Under the pieces are notes generated by a model. That model did not search any database. It was not told where the DNA came from and worked only from the letters and a program-made list of their open reading frames with translations. Made by a program: the position numbers and the translations under genes. From contig DBCH01000059.1 of NCBI GenBank assembly GCA_002292955.1, positions 1,319 through 12,861 on the forward strand: a stretch of 11,543 bases of DNA. The letters are read 5' to 3'. Source of the stretch: Microbacteriaceae bacterium UBA963 (GTDB lineage Bacteria; Actinomycetota; Actinomycetes; Actinomycetales; Microbacteriaceae). Shown piece by piece: positions 1-6,968 of the stretch. Every line of letters starts with the position of its first letter. Position 1 is the stretch's first letter.

Positions 1-143
1 TCGGCCAGAATCTGGTCAAGGATGGGCCCGACGGCACGGCAGGGGCCACACCATTCGGCCCAAAAATCAACCAGGATGGGCTTGCTCGAGGCCAAGACCT
101 CGGCGGCGAAAGTAGAATCGGTAACGGGGCGAGCAGAGGACAC
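1..143 (-). CDS. trxA: Thioredoxin, N-terminal 47 codons (runs off the window)
   Basis: This is the start of a thioredoxin, the small cytoplasmic dithiol protein that reduces disulfides in target proteins and is itself reduced by TrxB. The translation contains PILVDFWAEWCGPCRAVGPI, with the active-site WCGPC motif at residues 31-35 (Cys32 and Cys35), the usual position in a protein of about 107 residues. I place the start at the GTG at 143-141 because an AAAGGAG ribosome-binding site lies 5 bases upstream of it. The 3' part, including the cis-Pro loop, is outside the window. It lies 85 bp downstream of trxB on the same strand, so the two are probably co-transcribed. I see no convincing promoter or terminator in that 85-bp gap. 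Confidence 0.95.
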   Translation of the reverse strand, partial: MSSARPVTDSTFAAEVLASSKPILVDFWAEWCGPCRAVGPILDQILA

Positions 144-228
144 GGTGTCTCCTTTAGCGATGGGGTGTTGGGCGGTGACGAGCGGTTGAGTTGTCTGGCT
201 GGTGCGATTAAGTGATCGGCAAGCGCGG

Positions 229-1182
229 CTATGCCGGCACTGCTTGTGACAGCAATTCTGCCGGAAGGGCGGCCAAGTAGTGCTCGGCATCGAGGGCAGC
301 AACCGTGCCGCTGCCGGCAGCGGTTACCGCCTGCCGATAGGTCGGATCAATCACGTCGCCGGCCGCAAACACGCCCGGAAGCGAGGTGAGCGAGGAGCGT
401 CCCTTGACGGCGATTGTTCCCTCGGGCGTGAGGTCGAGCTTATTGTGCACGAGGTGGGTTCGGGGGTCGTTACCGATGGCAATGAACAGGCCGTCAAGGT
501 CGAGATCCCGCACCGACCCATCAACGGTGTTCGTCAGCGTGACACCGGTGAGGGCGGTCTCGCCGTGAAGGGCGGTCACGGCTGTATTCCACACAAACTC
601 AATCTTGGGGTCGTTGTGTGCTCGATCCTGCATGATTTTGGAGGCACGCAACGAGTCCTTGCGGTGAATGACGTAGACCTTGTCGGCAAAGCGCGTGAGG
701 AAAGTTGCCTCTTCCATTGCGGAGTCGCCACCACCAACGACGGCAATGGTTTTCTGCCTAAAGAAGAAGCCGTCGCACGTGGCGCACCACGACACTCCGT
801 GACCGCTCAGACGGTCTTCATTTTCAATGCCGAGCTTGCGATAGGCGGAGCCCGTGGCCACAATCACGGCCAAGGCTTCGTGTGTCTCGCCCGAGCCCAG
901 CGTGACGCGCTTGATGTCTCCCGCCAAATCGAGTTCGGTGACGTCGTCGAGCAACACCTCGGCACCGAACTTCTCGGCCTGCTCTTGCATGCGTTGCATG
1001 AGGTCGGGACCCATAATGCCGTCGGGGAATCCCGGGAAGTTCTCCACGTCGGTGGTATTCATCAGCTCGCCACCGGCTTCAACCGAGCTGGCAACCACGA
1101 GGGGAGCGAGGTTAGCGCGCGCCACGTAGATGGCTGCGGTATAGCCGGCCGGCCCGGAGCCGACAATGATGACTTGGCGCAT
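229..1182 (-). CDS. trxB: Thioredoxin reductase (NADPH, FAD)
   Basis: TrxB passes electrons from NADPH through FAD and a redox-active disulfide to thioredoxin in the cytoplasm. With the start chosen here the protein has 317 residues, normal for the low-molecular-weight bacterial family. Visible motifs in order are the FAD-binding VGSGPAG near residue 7, the catalytic CATC at residues 133-136, the NADPH-binding VVGGGDSAMEEA near 148, and the C-terminal FAD motif AAGDVIDPTYRQAV. An in-frame GTG at 1194-1192 would add four residues. I prefer the ATG at 1182-1180 because a GAGG motif sits 6 bases before it and family members normally begin MRQVIIVGSG or similar. It follows murJ after 84 bp and precedes trxA, its substrate. 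The upstream gap carries its own promoter signals, listed separately. Confidence 0.96.
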   Translation of the reverse strand: MRQVIIVGSGPAGYTAAIYVARANLAPLVVASSVEAGGELMNTTDVENFPGFPDGIMGPDLMQRMQEQAEKFGAEVLLDDVTELDLAGDIKRVTLGSGETHEALAVIVATGSAYRKLGIENEDRLSGHGVSWCATCDGFFFRQKTIAVVGGGDSAMEEATFLTRFADKVYVIHRKDSLRASKIMQDRAHNDPKIEFVWNTAVTALHGETALTGVTLTNTVDGSVRDLDLDGLFIAIGNDPRTHLVHNKLDLTPEGTIAVKGRSSLTSLPGVFAAGDVIDPTYRQAVTAAGSGTVAALDAEHYLAALPAELLSQAVPA

Positions 1183-1223
1183 GATTTTCCTCACTCGACA
1201 GGTGCCGATTACCTCAAACTAAA

Positions 1224-1241
1224 GGTGGTGACACCGCCACC
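1224..1241 (-). other. Small hairpin in the trxB 5' leader
   Basis: On the minus strand GGTGG (1241-1237) can pair with CCACC (1228-1224) around an 8-base loop, followed by a short T-rich stretch (TTTAGTTT). It lies between the murJ stop and the trxB start and begins close to the predicted trxB transcription start. It could be a weak terminator for murJ transcripts or an mRNA-stabilising leader hairpin. The stem is short and the U-tract interrupted, so the call is tentative. Confidence 0.3.
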
Positions 1242-1247
1242 CCTTAA

Positions 1248-1273
1248 AACTCAGTCTACGGTCTGATTATTCC
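1248..1273 (-). promoter_or_regulatory. Candidate SigR/SigH-type promoter of trxB, overlapping a TAGACT -10
   Basis: On the minus strand GGAAT (1273-1269) is followed by exactly 18 bases and then GTT (1250-1248). This matches the GGAAT-N18-GTT pattern of actinobacterial disulfide-stress sigma factors (Streptomyces SigR, mycobacterial SigH), whose best-known targets include trxB/trxA. The GGAAT overlaps the murJ stop codon. Inside the spacer, TAGACT (1258-1253) has the form of a housekeeping -10, with no good -35. The likely start is near 1240, giving a leader of about 60 nt. The motif is directly visible; that it responds to a SigR-type factor is inferred from the gene it precedes. Confidence 0.55.
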
Positions 1274-2880
1274 CGCGTCCGGCGGGAGATTAGCCCGCGC
1301 GCCTCTCGCAGCTCGGGGATGCGGAAGACGGCCATGAGCAGAACATAGACGAGCGTCACTGCCACACCAATGACGAGCATTGCGACCAGGGCGTTGCCGA
1401 GGTTAGCCAGCGCCCAGCCCGACTCGACATAGGCACCGAGGGCCCACGCCACGGCCATTCCCACGCCGGCGGCAACCAGCCCGAAGGCGTTGGCGAGGAC
1501 GAAGCTTCGACCCATGTGAAGACTGGAGACGCCCAGGCGACGGCGCACAAGCACGGCGCCAAAGACAATCCACCCAATGGTGATGATCGAAACGGAAACG
1601 GCAATGCCCAGGGCAATGATGTTGCGAGGGAGGAACGCACAGCCGATAAGAAGCCCCGTGAGGAGAACGGGTTGCCACATCGTGACGATGAACGCGAGGC
1701 GCCCGTCATTCAGCGCGAACAGAACGCGCTGGAGAATGAAGACACCGCTGAAGGCGGGGAGGCCGAGGGCAAACACGGTCAAGATCCACCCCATGTCCCA
1801 CACCCCCTGAAAAGTTGAGGCGAAAAGCGTCGTAAACGGAAGCGCGATGCCCATTAGCCCTGCGGCAGCCCACGACATGAAGTAGCCGATGCGTCGCAGG
1901 GATTCCCCGGTATCGGCAGCAACGAGATCGAGTTTTGCTGCGGCGGCGTTTGTGCTCATCCGGGTGTAGTAGGCCGTACCCAACGAGACAGCAATGATGG
2001 AGTGCGGAAGCATGAAAATCAGCCACGCGGTTTGAATCGTAAAGACGGAGGCGTTGGTTCCGGAGGCCAAACCGGCGACGTTTATCTCAACCACGCCCTG
2101 AATTTGGGTGGCCAAAATCATGGCGAGTGTCCAGCCGGCCATCTTTCCGGTGTCCCGGAGCCCTACACCGCGCCAGCGGAAATCGGGGCGATAGCGAAGC
2201 CCAATACGTCGCCAAAAAAGCACCAGTAGCAGGGCCTGGAGGGCAACGCCCGCCGTGGCCGTTCCCGCGAGCAACGCCACCATGTCGGGTGACCAATCTC
2301 CGACCGACCGCACGCCGATGCTATCCGCACCGAACAGGGCGATGAACACGGAGAGCCCAATGATGCTAATGACGTTGTTGGCTACGGGCGTCCAGGTGAA
2401 CGGCCCAAACGAGCCGCGGGCGTTCAAAACTTCGCCCAGCAGGGCGTAGAGGCCGTAGAAGAAAACTTGCGGCAAACACCAGTAGGCAAAGGCGCTCGCC
2501 AGTGCCAGCTGTTCATCCGACCATGTGACGGCGTACATGCGCACGAGGACGGGTGCCAACAGGGTTGCGGCAAGGGCCGTCGCCGTTATCACAACCAGCG
2601 CGATGGTCACGAGCTTGTTGATGTACGCCGTTCCACCGTCGTGGTGCACGGCGGAGCGAACAATGGCGGGCACAAGTGTGGCCGATAGAACGCCTCCGGC
2701 AACAATGGCGTAGATGGCGTTGGGCAACTGGTTGGCTACGGCAAAAGCGTCCGCCCCCGCGCTCGCGACGACGCCCAGAGCCTGAGCCAGAATGATAGCG
2801 CGAACGAAGCCCAGGGCCCGGGAGACCGTGGTGCCTGAGGCGAGAAAGATGCTCGCGCGTCCGATACTTGACGTTGCCAC
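1267..2880 (-). CDS. murJ: Lipid II flippase MurJ (MviN family)
   Basis: MurJ is a polytopic inner-membrane protein of the MOP superfamily that moves lipid II across the membrane for peptidoglycan synthesis. The 537-residue product is hydrophobic almost throughout, fitting the 14-helix core, and lacks the long cytoplasmic pseudokinase extension of mycobacterial MviN. The N-terminus is typical: SRALGFVR at residues 20-27, whose two arginines correspond by my alignment to Arg18 and Arg24 of E. coli MurJ; an Asp44 in GADAFAVANQLPN matching Asp39; then AGGVLSATLVP. The arginines after LPN in E. coli (around residue 52) are replaced by Tyr-Ala, as I recall for other actinobacterial homologues. The GTG start abuts the TAG stop of the upstream DUF6049 gene with no base between, implying translational coupling. 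The hydrophilic tail ends in RRTRE. Confidence 0.95.
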   Translation of the reverse strand: MATSSIGRASIFLASGTTVSRALGFVRAIILAQALGVVASAGADAFAVANQLPNAIYAIVAGGVLSATLVPAIVRSAVHHDGGTAYINKLVTIALVVITATALAATLLAPVLVRMYAVTWSDEQLALASAFAYWCLPQVFFYGLYALLGEVLNARGSFGPFTWTPVANNVISIIGLSVFIALFGADSIGVRSVGDWSPDMVALLAGTATAGVALQALLLVLFWRRIGLRYRPDFRWRGVGLRDTGKMAGWTLAMILATQIQGVVEINVAGLASGTNASVFTIQTAWLIFMLPHSIIAVSLGTAYYTRMSTNAAAAKLDLVAADTGESLRRIGYFMSWAAAGLMGIALPFTTLFASTFQGVWDMGWILTVFALGLPAFSGVFILQRVLFALNDGRLAFIVTMWQPVLLTGLLIGCAFLPRNIIALGIAVSVSIITIGWIVFGAVLVRRRLGVSSLHMGRSFVLANAFGLVAAGVGMAVAWALGAYVESGWALANLGNALVAMLVIGVAVTLVYVLLMAVFRIPELREARGLISRRTRE

Positions 2881-4977
2881 CTAGGCGCCTTGTGCCTTTC
2901 GCCGTTGAACCGTGCGGATGACACCGGCGACCACCAGCCCCACGAATACGGCGCCCAAAGCAATCAGCCCGACCGCTTCCCAGTCTGCTCGCACGTTGAC
3001 GCGAAGCGAACGAAGCGAGCCGACCGGCTCCCCCGATTCAGAGGCCAACGTGGTGTCGACCAAGACGGAACCGTTGCTCACTTGTGCTTCGGCCGAGAAT
3101 CGCGCCACTGCTTGAGCCCGGGATTCGATTTTGACCGTAACCGGCCCCTCAATTGAAATGCTGTTGTTCCTCGGGTCGGCGGTAACGACGACCGTGACCG
3201 GCGTCGCGAGCCCGTTCTCCACGGCAACCGGAAGCGTCGCCGTGGAGCCGATCATGTTGATGGTGCTATCGGTTGACACCCGAACGCTGGCCAACACATC
3301 CCGCATTTCTGCGAGAGACTCAGCGACGCGCCCGGGCCACGATTCGTCTCCTACCAAACCGGCGGCCAGAGTCGCCATTGTCTGGCGGGCAGAGGGGTCT
3401 GTGACCACGGACGGTTCTGCGGCAATCGAGGCGAAGGCCGTCACGGCATCGTTCGCACGCACCAGATCTCCGATGGCGGCCAGACGCTCGGGCGATTCAC
3501 TGCGTGGCACGAGATCCGCATCGACCGGGGGAATGAGCGCAAGATCTGATAGGCCCGCGGTTGCAAGCCAGGGCAATGACTTCAGTGCGGTGAGGGTTGT
3601 CTTCAGGCGCGCGACAGCCGCTGCGTCACCCGAACGAGTCAGGGCGGCGATGGCACCTCGCTGAACCGAGGGGTCTGTGACGAGGGCAGAGAGGCGAACG
3701 ACGGCAGAGGCCATCGCCCCACTCCACGCTTCGGTTGTTGTCGCGGCTGCCGCGCTGCCGAGGGCTCCACTAATGCCGTCGTTGACCACTAGTGCGCTCA
3801 TGCCGCCCACGCGTGCTGAAAAAACGGATCCGAGACCGTTTCCGACATTGCCCGACGACAACAGCACAGTCGACGATCCGGCGTTCGAGATTGCCGAGAG
3901 TGCTGCTTCGTCAACCGAATTGGCCACGGGCCACGCTAAACCCCGACTGGTCGGCGTCCACCCGTTCACTCGCGGGGTCGGGTCGGCGGCCGGCAACGTG
4001 CTCGGAGCCGTAGCGGACGAGGGGCTAGGAGACGGGCTGGGGAGTGTGTCACCGTTAGGCGCCGATGGAGAAACCGGAACCACTGCCCTCAGCGCCGCTT
4101 CAAGATCTTGACTACCGTCACGCGAACCGCTGGAAAGCAACTGGCTCGCTCCGGCCTGGATTTGACCGGCCAAGTCGGCGTCACCGTAGGCCGTCAGAAA
4201 GGTGTCCGGCGAGTCGGCCACGAGCCCCTGCCACCACTCCAACGCCCGAGGACCCGCGTTGCCGTCTGCCAGCACGGAAACGGGGATCCGCGGGTCGATC
4301 GCCAGCGTGGCAAAACTGTTTTCGGTCTGCGTCGCAAGGTCATCGAGGAGCCCTCCCGCTGAGGTCAGGCGCTCGAGAGAGTCCGGGTCGATGACTTGGC
4401 CCGGCTCCTGTGGCACCACGACAGGAACGACCACGGCGAGGGAGGCGACCGCGGGAGCCTGTGCGCCCGCGTAAAGCACCGCCGCGTGTTGGCGGGCGAG
4501 AGCACCGGCCTCGCCGTCAACGGTAATCAGGAGGGCCCGAGCACCCCACACACTGTTCCAGCCCCCGCGCGCCAGGTCGAGGGAAACCGGCACGCTGACC
4601 TTTTCTCCGTCGGCCAGATCCGCGATGTCGCGTGACCCCAGCGTGGCGCCGCGAGCGCCCGTTGACGTTGCCAGCCAGTCTTCGAGCCCGGCCACGGTCG
4701 TGACGTCAACATCGATCGCGGTGACCGAGACCGATGTCGCGGCAACGTCTTTGCCGGAATTGTTGGCGAGGTGAACGGTGACAGTCATCGGCGCACCTGG
4801 AGTTGCGATGCCCTGATCCGAAATCGTTGAGGTGAGCGTGAGGCCGTCAACGACGGTTGCTTGGGCCGGAACGCCGGCGGCGATGCCCGCGGCGAGCAGA
4901 ACGCCCGCGACAAGAGCGCTCGCCACGGGGGAAGTGAAGCGTCGCCGCTCACGCGTATCTGAGTGACCCGCCCGCAT
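2881..4977 (-). CDS. Secreted, membrane-anchored DUF6049-family protein
   Basis: A 698-residue protein of unknown biochemical function, in the position of mycobacterial Rv3909 immediately upstream of murJ. It has a basic N-region (RERRRF), a hydrophobic signal segment and a likely signal-peptidase site after AQA (about residue 40). A beta-rich, Ig-like stretch follows (TVTVHLANNSGKDVAATSV), then a large alanine-rich region interrupted near residues 300-340 by a Pro/Ser/Thr linker containing PSPSPSPSS. One C-terminal membrane helix (about 665-687, GLIALGAVFVGLVVAGVI) ends in a short basic tail (RRKAQGA). The topology is therefore mostly extracytoplasmic with a membrane anchor. The ATG at 4977-4975 is chosen because the signal peptide begins just after it and a TAGAAT -10 ends 7 bases before it. 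The longer frame (to 5130) would run through pcnA. Its coupling to murJ suggests a cell-envelope role, which is inference. Confidence 0.85.
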   Translation of the reverse strand: MRAGHSDTRERRRFTSPVASALVAGVLLAAGIAAGVPAQATVVDGLTLTSTISDQGIATPGAPMTVTVHLANNSGKDVAATSVSVTAIDVDVTTVAGLEDWLATSTGARGATLGSRDIADLADGEKVSVPVSLDLARGGWNSVWGARALLITVDGEAGALARQHAAVLYAGAQAPAVASLAVVVPVVVPQEPGQVIDPDSLERLTSAGGLLDDLATQTENSFATLAIDPRIPVSVLADGNAGPRALEWWQGLVADSPDTFLTAYGDADLAGQIQAGASQLLSSGSRDGSQDLEAALRAVVPVSPSAPNGDTLPSPSPSPSSATAPSTLPAADPTPRVNGWTPTSRGLAWPVANSVDEAALSAISNAGSSTVLLSSGNVGNGLGSVFSARVGGMSALVVNDGISGALGSAAAATTTEAWSGAMASAVVRLSALVTDPSVQRGAIAALTRSGDAAAVARLKTTLTALKSLPWLATAGLSDLALIPPVDADLVPRSESPERLAAIGDLVRANDAVTAFASIAAEPSVVTDPSARQTMATLAAGLVGDESWPGRVAESLAEMRDVLASVRVSTDSTINMIGSTATLPVAVENGLATPVTVVVTADPRNNSISIEGPVTVKIESRAQAVARFSAEAQVSNGSVLVDTTLASESGEPVGSLRSLRVNVRADWEAVGLIALGAVFVGLVVAGVIRTVQRRKAQGA

Positions 4978-4984
4978 GAGGGCA

Positions 4985-4990
4985 ATTCTA
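4985..4990 (-). promoter_or_regulatory. -10 element of a leaderless DUF6049-murJ promoter
   Basis: TAGAAT reads on the minus strand at 4990-4985 and is followed by 7 bases and then the ATG at 4977. A transcript starting at the normal distance from this -10 would begin at or within a base of the ATG, so the mRNA would be leaderless. No Shine-Dalgarno sequence precedes the ATG. No good -35 is visible. Confidence 0.6.
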
Positions 4991-5025
4991 AGTGAGGCCA
5001 CACCAGCCGCGAGGGACCGCACACG

Positions 5026-5031
5026 TAGAAT
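5026..5031 (+). promoter_or_regulatory. -10 element of a leaderless pcnA promoter
   Basis: TAGAAT at 5026-5031 is followed by 7 bases and then the GTG at 5039, the same geometry as the divergent DUF6049 promoter. The predicted transcription start coincides with the initiation codon. No ribosome-binding site is present. The two -10 boxes are 35 bp apart, so their upstream elements must overlap. Confidence 0.6.
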
Positions 5032-5038
5032 CTGGTGT

Positions 5039-6481
5039 GTGCACAGCGCCGCGGAAGCTCTCAACGTTCTGCGAGACCTGAGCGAGACCCCGACCGTCTC
5101 GACTCTGGCGCTCGCCTTCCAGGCGGCCAATCACGAACTTGCTCTGGTCGGCGGGCCCGTTCGCGACGCCTTTCTTGGTCGGGGTATCAATGATCTCGAC
5201 TTCACGACGTCGGCACGCCCGGATCAAATCCTCGCTCTCGTTGAACCGGTCGCCGAGGCTGTCTGGGACATCGGCCGCGACTTCGGAACAATTGGCGCGC
5301 AGATTCAGGGGGAGCGCGTTGAGATTACGACCTATCGCAGCGATGCCTACGACGGCGAGTCACGCAAGCCCATCGTGCAGTTTGGCGAGTCGCTCGTCGA
5401 CGACCTCCGCCGGCGTGATTTCACGGTCAACGCGATGGCCGTTCTGCTCCCGCAGCTTTCGCTGATCGACCCGTTTGGCGGCATCGATCACCTGGTTGCC
5501 GGTCGGCTCGTGACACCCGCACCGGCCGAGGAGTCCTTCGGCGACGATCCCCTCCGCATGATGCGGGCCGCTCGATTTGTGGCGCAGCTCGGGTTCACCC
5601 TCGACGAACACGCCGAGTGGGCCATGACGGAACTTGCACCAGCGATTGAGCGCATTTCTGCCGAACGCGTCAGCGACGAGCTGGTCAAGTTGCTCTCCAC
5701 CGACAGCCCCCTTGAGGGTGTTCGTCTCTTGGTGAGCACCGGGATTGCCGACCGCGTGCTCCCCGAAGTTTCGGCACTCCGCCTCGAAGTTGATGAACAC
5801 CACCATCACAAGGATGTCTACGAGCACAGCCTGACCGTTCTGGCACAGGCCATTGAGCTCGAGCGTGAACGCCACCCCGACGCTGAGCCCGACGTGCCGC
5901 TTCGCCTAGCGGCTCTGTTGCACGACATTGGAAAGCCCGAAACGCGCAGGCTCGAGCCGGGCGGCACGGTGACGTTCCACCATCACGACATGGTCGGCGC
6001 AAAGTTGGCGATCAAAAGACTCAAGGCGCTCCGGTTCGACAAGGAGACCACTGCCCACGTTGCGCGCCTCATTGAGCTTCACCTGCGGTTCTTTGGCTAC
6101 TCCGAGGGGGTGTGGAGTGACTCTGCCGTGAGGCGTTATGTTCGGGATGCCGGTGATCAGCTGGAACGACTGCACATCCTGACGCGCGCCGATGTCACAA
6201 CACGAAACACGCGAAAGGCTGATCGGCTCGCTCACGCCTACGACGACCTCGAGCGCCGCATTGCAGAGTTGGCGGAGCGCGAAGAGATTGAGGCTGTGCG
6301 CCCCGACCTGGACGGCGAGCAGATCATGGCCATCCTGAATATCCCCGCGGGTCGGCTCGTGGGACAGGCCTATTCCTTCCTGCTCAACCTTCGACTCGAC
6401 GAAGGGCCGCTGGGTGAGGAGGAGGCTACGCGCCGATTGCGCGCCTGGCACGATTCGCTTGCCGGCAACGAATCCGGCTAA
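5039..6481 (+). CDS. pcnA: CCA tRNA nucleotidyltransferase with HD domain
   Basis: This class II nucleotidyltransferase adds or repairs the 3' CCA of tRNAs in the cytoplasm. Actinobacterial members are often labelled PcnA, but this is probably a CCA-adding enzyme and not a poly(A) polymerase. The 480 residues show, in order: GGPVRD at 38-43; the metal-binding DLD of NDLDFTT at 52-54; LRRRDFTVNAMA around 124-135; the DPLRMMRAARF motif at 170-180; and an HD phosphohydrolase domain with YEHS (His263), LLHDIGK (His295-Asp296) and FHHHDMVGA (about 313-321). A natural EHHHHK run precedes the HD domain. I chose the GTG at 5039 because homologues begin just before the AEAL...L.ETP segment and because TAGAAT lies 7 bases upstream. 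The longer reading from 4976 would cross that promoter. It diverges from DUF6049. Confidence 0.93.
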   Translation: MHSAAEALNVLRDLSETPTVSTLALAFQAANHELALVGGPVRDAFLGRGINDLDFTTSARPDQILALVEPVAEAVWDIGRDFGTIGAQIQGERVEITTYRSDAYDGESRKPIVQFGESLVDDLRRRDFTVNAMAVLLPQLSLIDPFGGIDHLVAGRLVTPAPAEESFGDDPLRMMRAARFVAQLGFTLDEHAEWAMTELAPAIERISAERVSDELVKLLSTDSPLEGVRLLVSTGIADRVLPEVSALRLEVDEHHHHKDVYEHSLTVLAQAIELERERHPDAEPDVPLRLAALLHDIGKPETRRLEPGGTVTFHHHDMVGAKLAIKRLKALRFDKETTAHVARLIELHLRFFGYSEGVWSDSAVRRYVRDAGDQLERLHILTRADVTTRNTRKADRLAHAYDDLERRIAELAEREEIEAVRPDLDGEQIMAILNIPAGRLVGQAYSFLLNLRLDEGPLGEEEATRRLRAWHDSLAGNESG

Positions 6482-6511
6482 AATTGCGAAGTTACCCGAA
6501 AGCTGCGTGAG

Positions 6512-6517
6512 TAGCCT
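6512..6517 (+). promoter_or_regulatory. Possible -10 element for the rpsF operon
   Basis: TAGCCT fits the TANNNT pattern and would start transcription near 6524, giving a leader of about 70 nt that contains the whole folded element described next. I see no convincing -35 at 16-18 bp, and other -10 choices are possible. Confidence 0.3.
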
Positions 6518-6536
6518 CTCCGGGTGGCGTATGTGC

Positions 6537-6588
6537 AACCCTCCTGCTGCAGAAATCCTGTAGCCGTTTAGTCCGAAGGAGGCGGGTT
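6537..6588 (+). promoter_or_regulatory. rpsF leader RNA element resembling the S6:S18-binding motif
   Basis: The leader can fold into two stacked helices. The outer stem pairs CCUCCU (6540-6545) with AGGAGG (6577-6582), which is also the rpsF Shine-Dalgarno; it can be extended by AAC (6537-6539) with GUU (6586-6588). The inner stem pairs GCUGCAG (6546-6552) with CUGUAGC (6558-6564), with one G-U, around the loop AAAUC. The only large unpaired segment is a 3' bulge (6565-6576) ending UCCGA, directly before AGGAGG. A CCG in a bulge beside the SD-containing stem is the hallmark of the known mRNA motif bound by the S6:S18 complex, which mimics helix 22 of 16S rRNA and represses the operon. Fold and CCG are seen; autoregulation is inferred. 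Confidence 0.6.
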
Positions 6589-6592
6589 AGTC

Positions 6593-6964
6593 ATGCATCA
6601 ATATGAACTCATGGTCATCCTCGACCCCGAGGTTGACGAGCGCACCATCGCTCCCAGCCTGGAGAAGTTCTTGAATGTCATAACGAACGATGGCGGAACC
6701 ATCGAAAACGTTGACATCTGGGGACGTCGTCGCTTGGCCTACGAAATCAACAAGAAGGCCGAAGGCATTTATGCCGTCGTCAACTTCACCGCCGCCCCGG
6801 CGTCGACAACTGAGCTGGATCGTCAGCTCAAGCTGTCCGAAGCCGTCATGCGCACCAAGGTGCTGCGTGCCGAGGAGGCCATCGCCATGGTCGCCGCTGA
6901 GGCTGTCCGCGTCGAGGCCAAGGCAGCTCGCGCCGCCGCCGCTCCGGCAAAGGCGAAGGCTTAG
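6593..6964 (+). CDS. rpsF: 30S ribosomal protein S6
   Basis: S6 binds the platform of the 30S subunit as a heterodimer with S18, whose gene lies two places downstream. The 123-residue product begins MHQYELMVILDPEVDE and contains the characteristic IWGRRRLAYEINKKAEGIYAV region (about residues 42-63). The C-terminal tail (VEAKAARAAAAPAKAKA) is Ala/Lys-rich and probably disordered, making the protein longer than the roughly 95-residue core, as is common in actinobacteria. The ATG follows AGGAGG by 10 bases, a rather long gap, and that site is buried in the predicted leader fold. It heads the rpsF-ssb-rpsR-rplI cluster. Confidence 0.97.
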   Translation: MHQYELMVILDPEVDERTIAPSLEKFLNVITNDGGTIENVDIWGRRRLAYEINKKAEGIYAVVNFTAAPASTTELDRQLKLSEAVMRTKVLRAEEAIAMVAAEAVRVEAKAARAAAAPAKAKA

Positions 6965-6968
6965 CACC

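Noticed and set aside
280..1266. A 328-codon open frame on the plus strand opposite trxB
   Set aside because: It lies fully antisense to a clear trxB. Its protein is low in hydrophobic structure and unlike any family I know, and such frames are expected opposite GC-rich genes from codon bias.
4976..5038. Upstream extension of pcnA to the ATG at 4976
   Set aside because: The extra 21 residues have no family similarity, overlap the DUF6049 start, and would require translation through the TAGAAT promoter.
4978..5130. Upstream extension of the DUF6049 protein to 5130
   Set aside because: It would put 51 residues ahead of a normal signal peptide and run antisense into pcnA coding sequence.
5810..5870. 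EHHHHK run in pcnA as an engineered histidine tag
   Set aside because: It lies inside the HD-domain region of a normal native gene, where histidines are expected.
5360..6538. Long minus-strand open frames opposite pcnA
   Set aside because: They are complementary to conserved catalytic and HD motifs of pcnA, with no promoter or ribosome-binding site supporting them.
6690..6968. Upstream extension of ssb over rpsF
   Set aside because: The added stretch is an out-of-frame reading of rpsF, rich in Arg and Pro. The SSB fold begins at MAGETIITVVGN.
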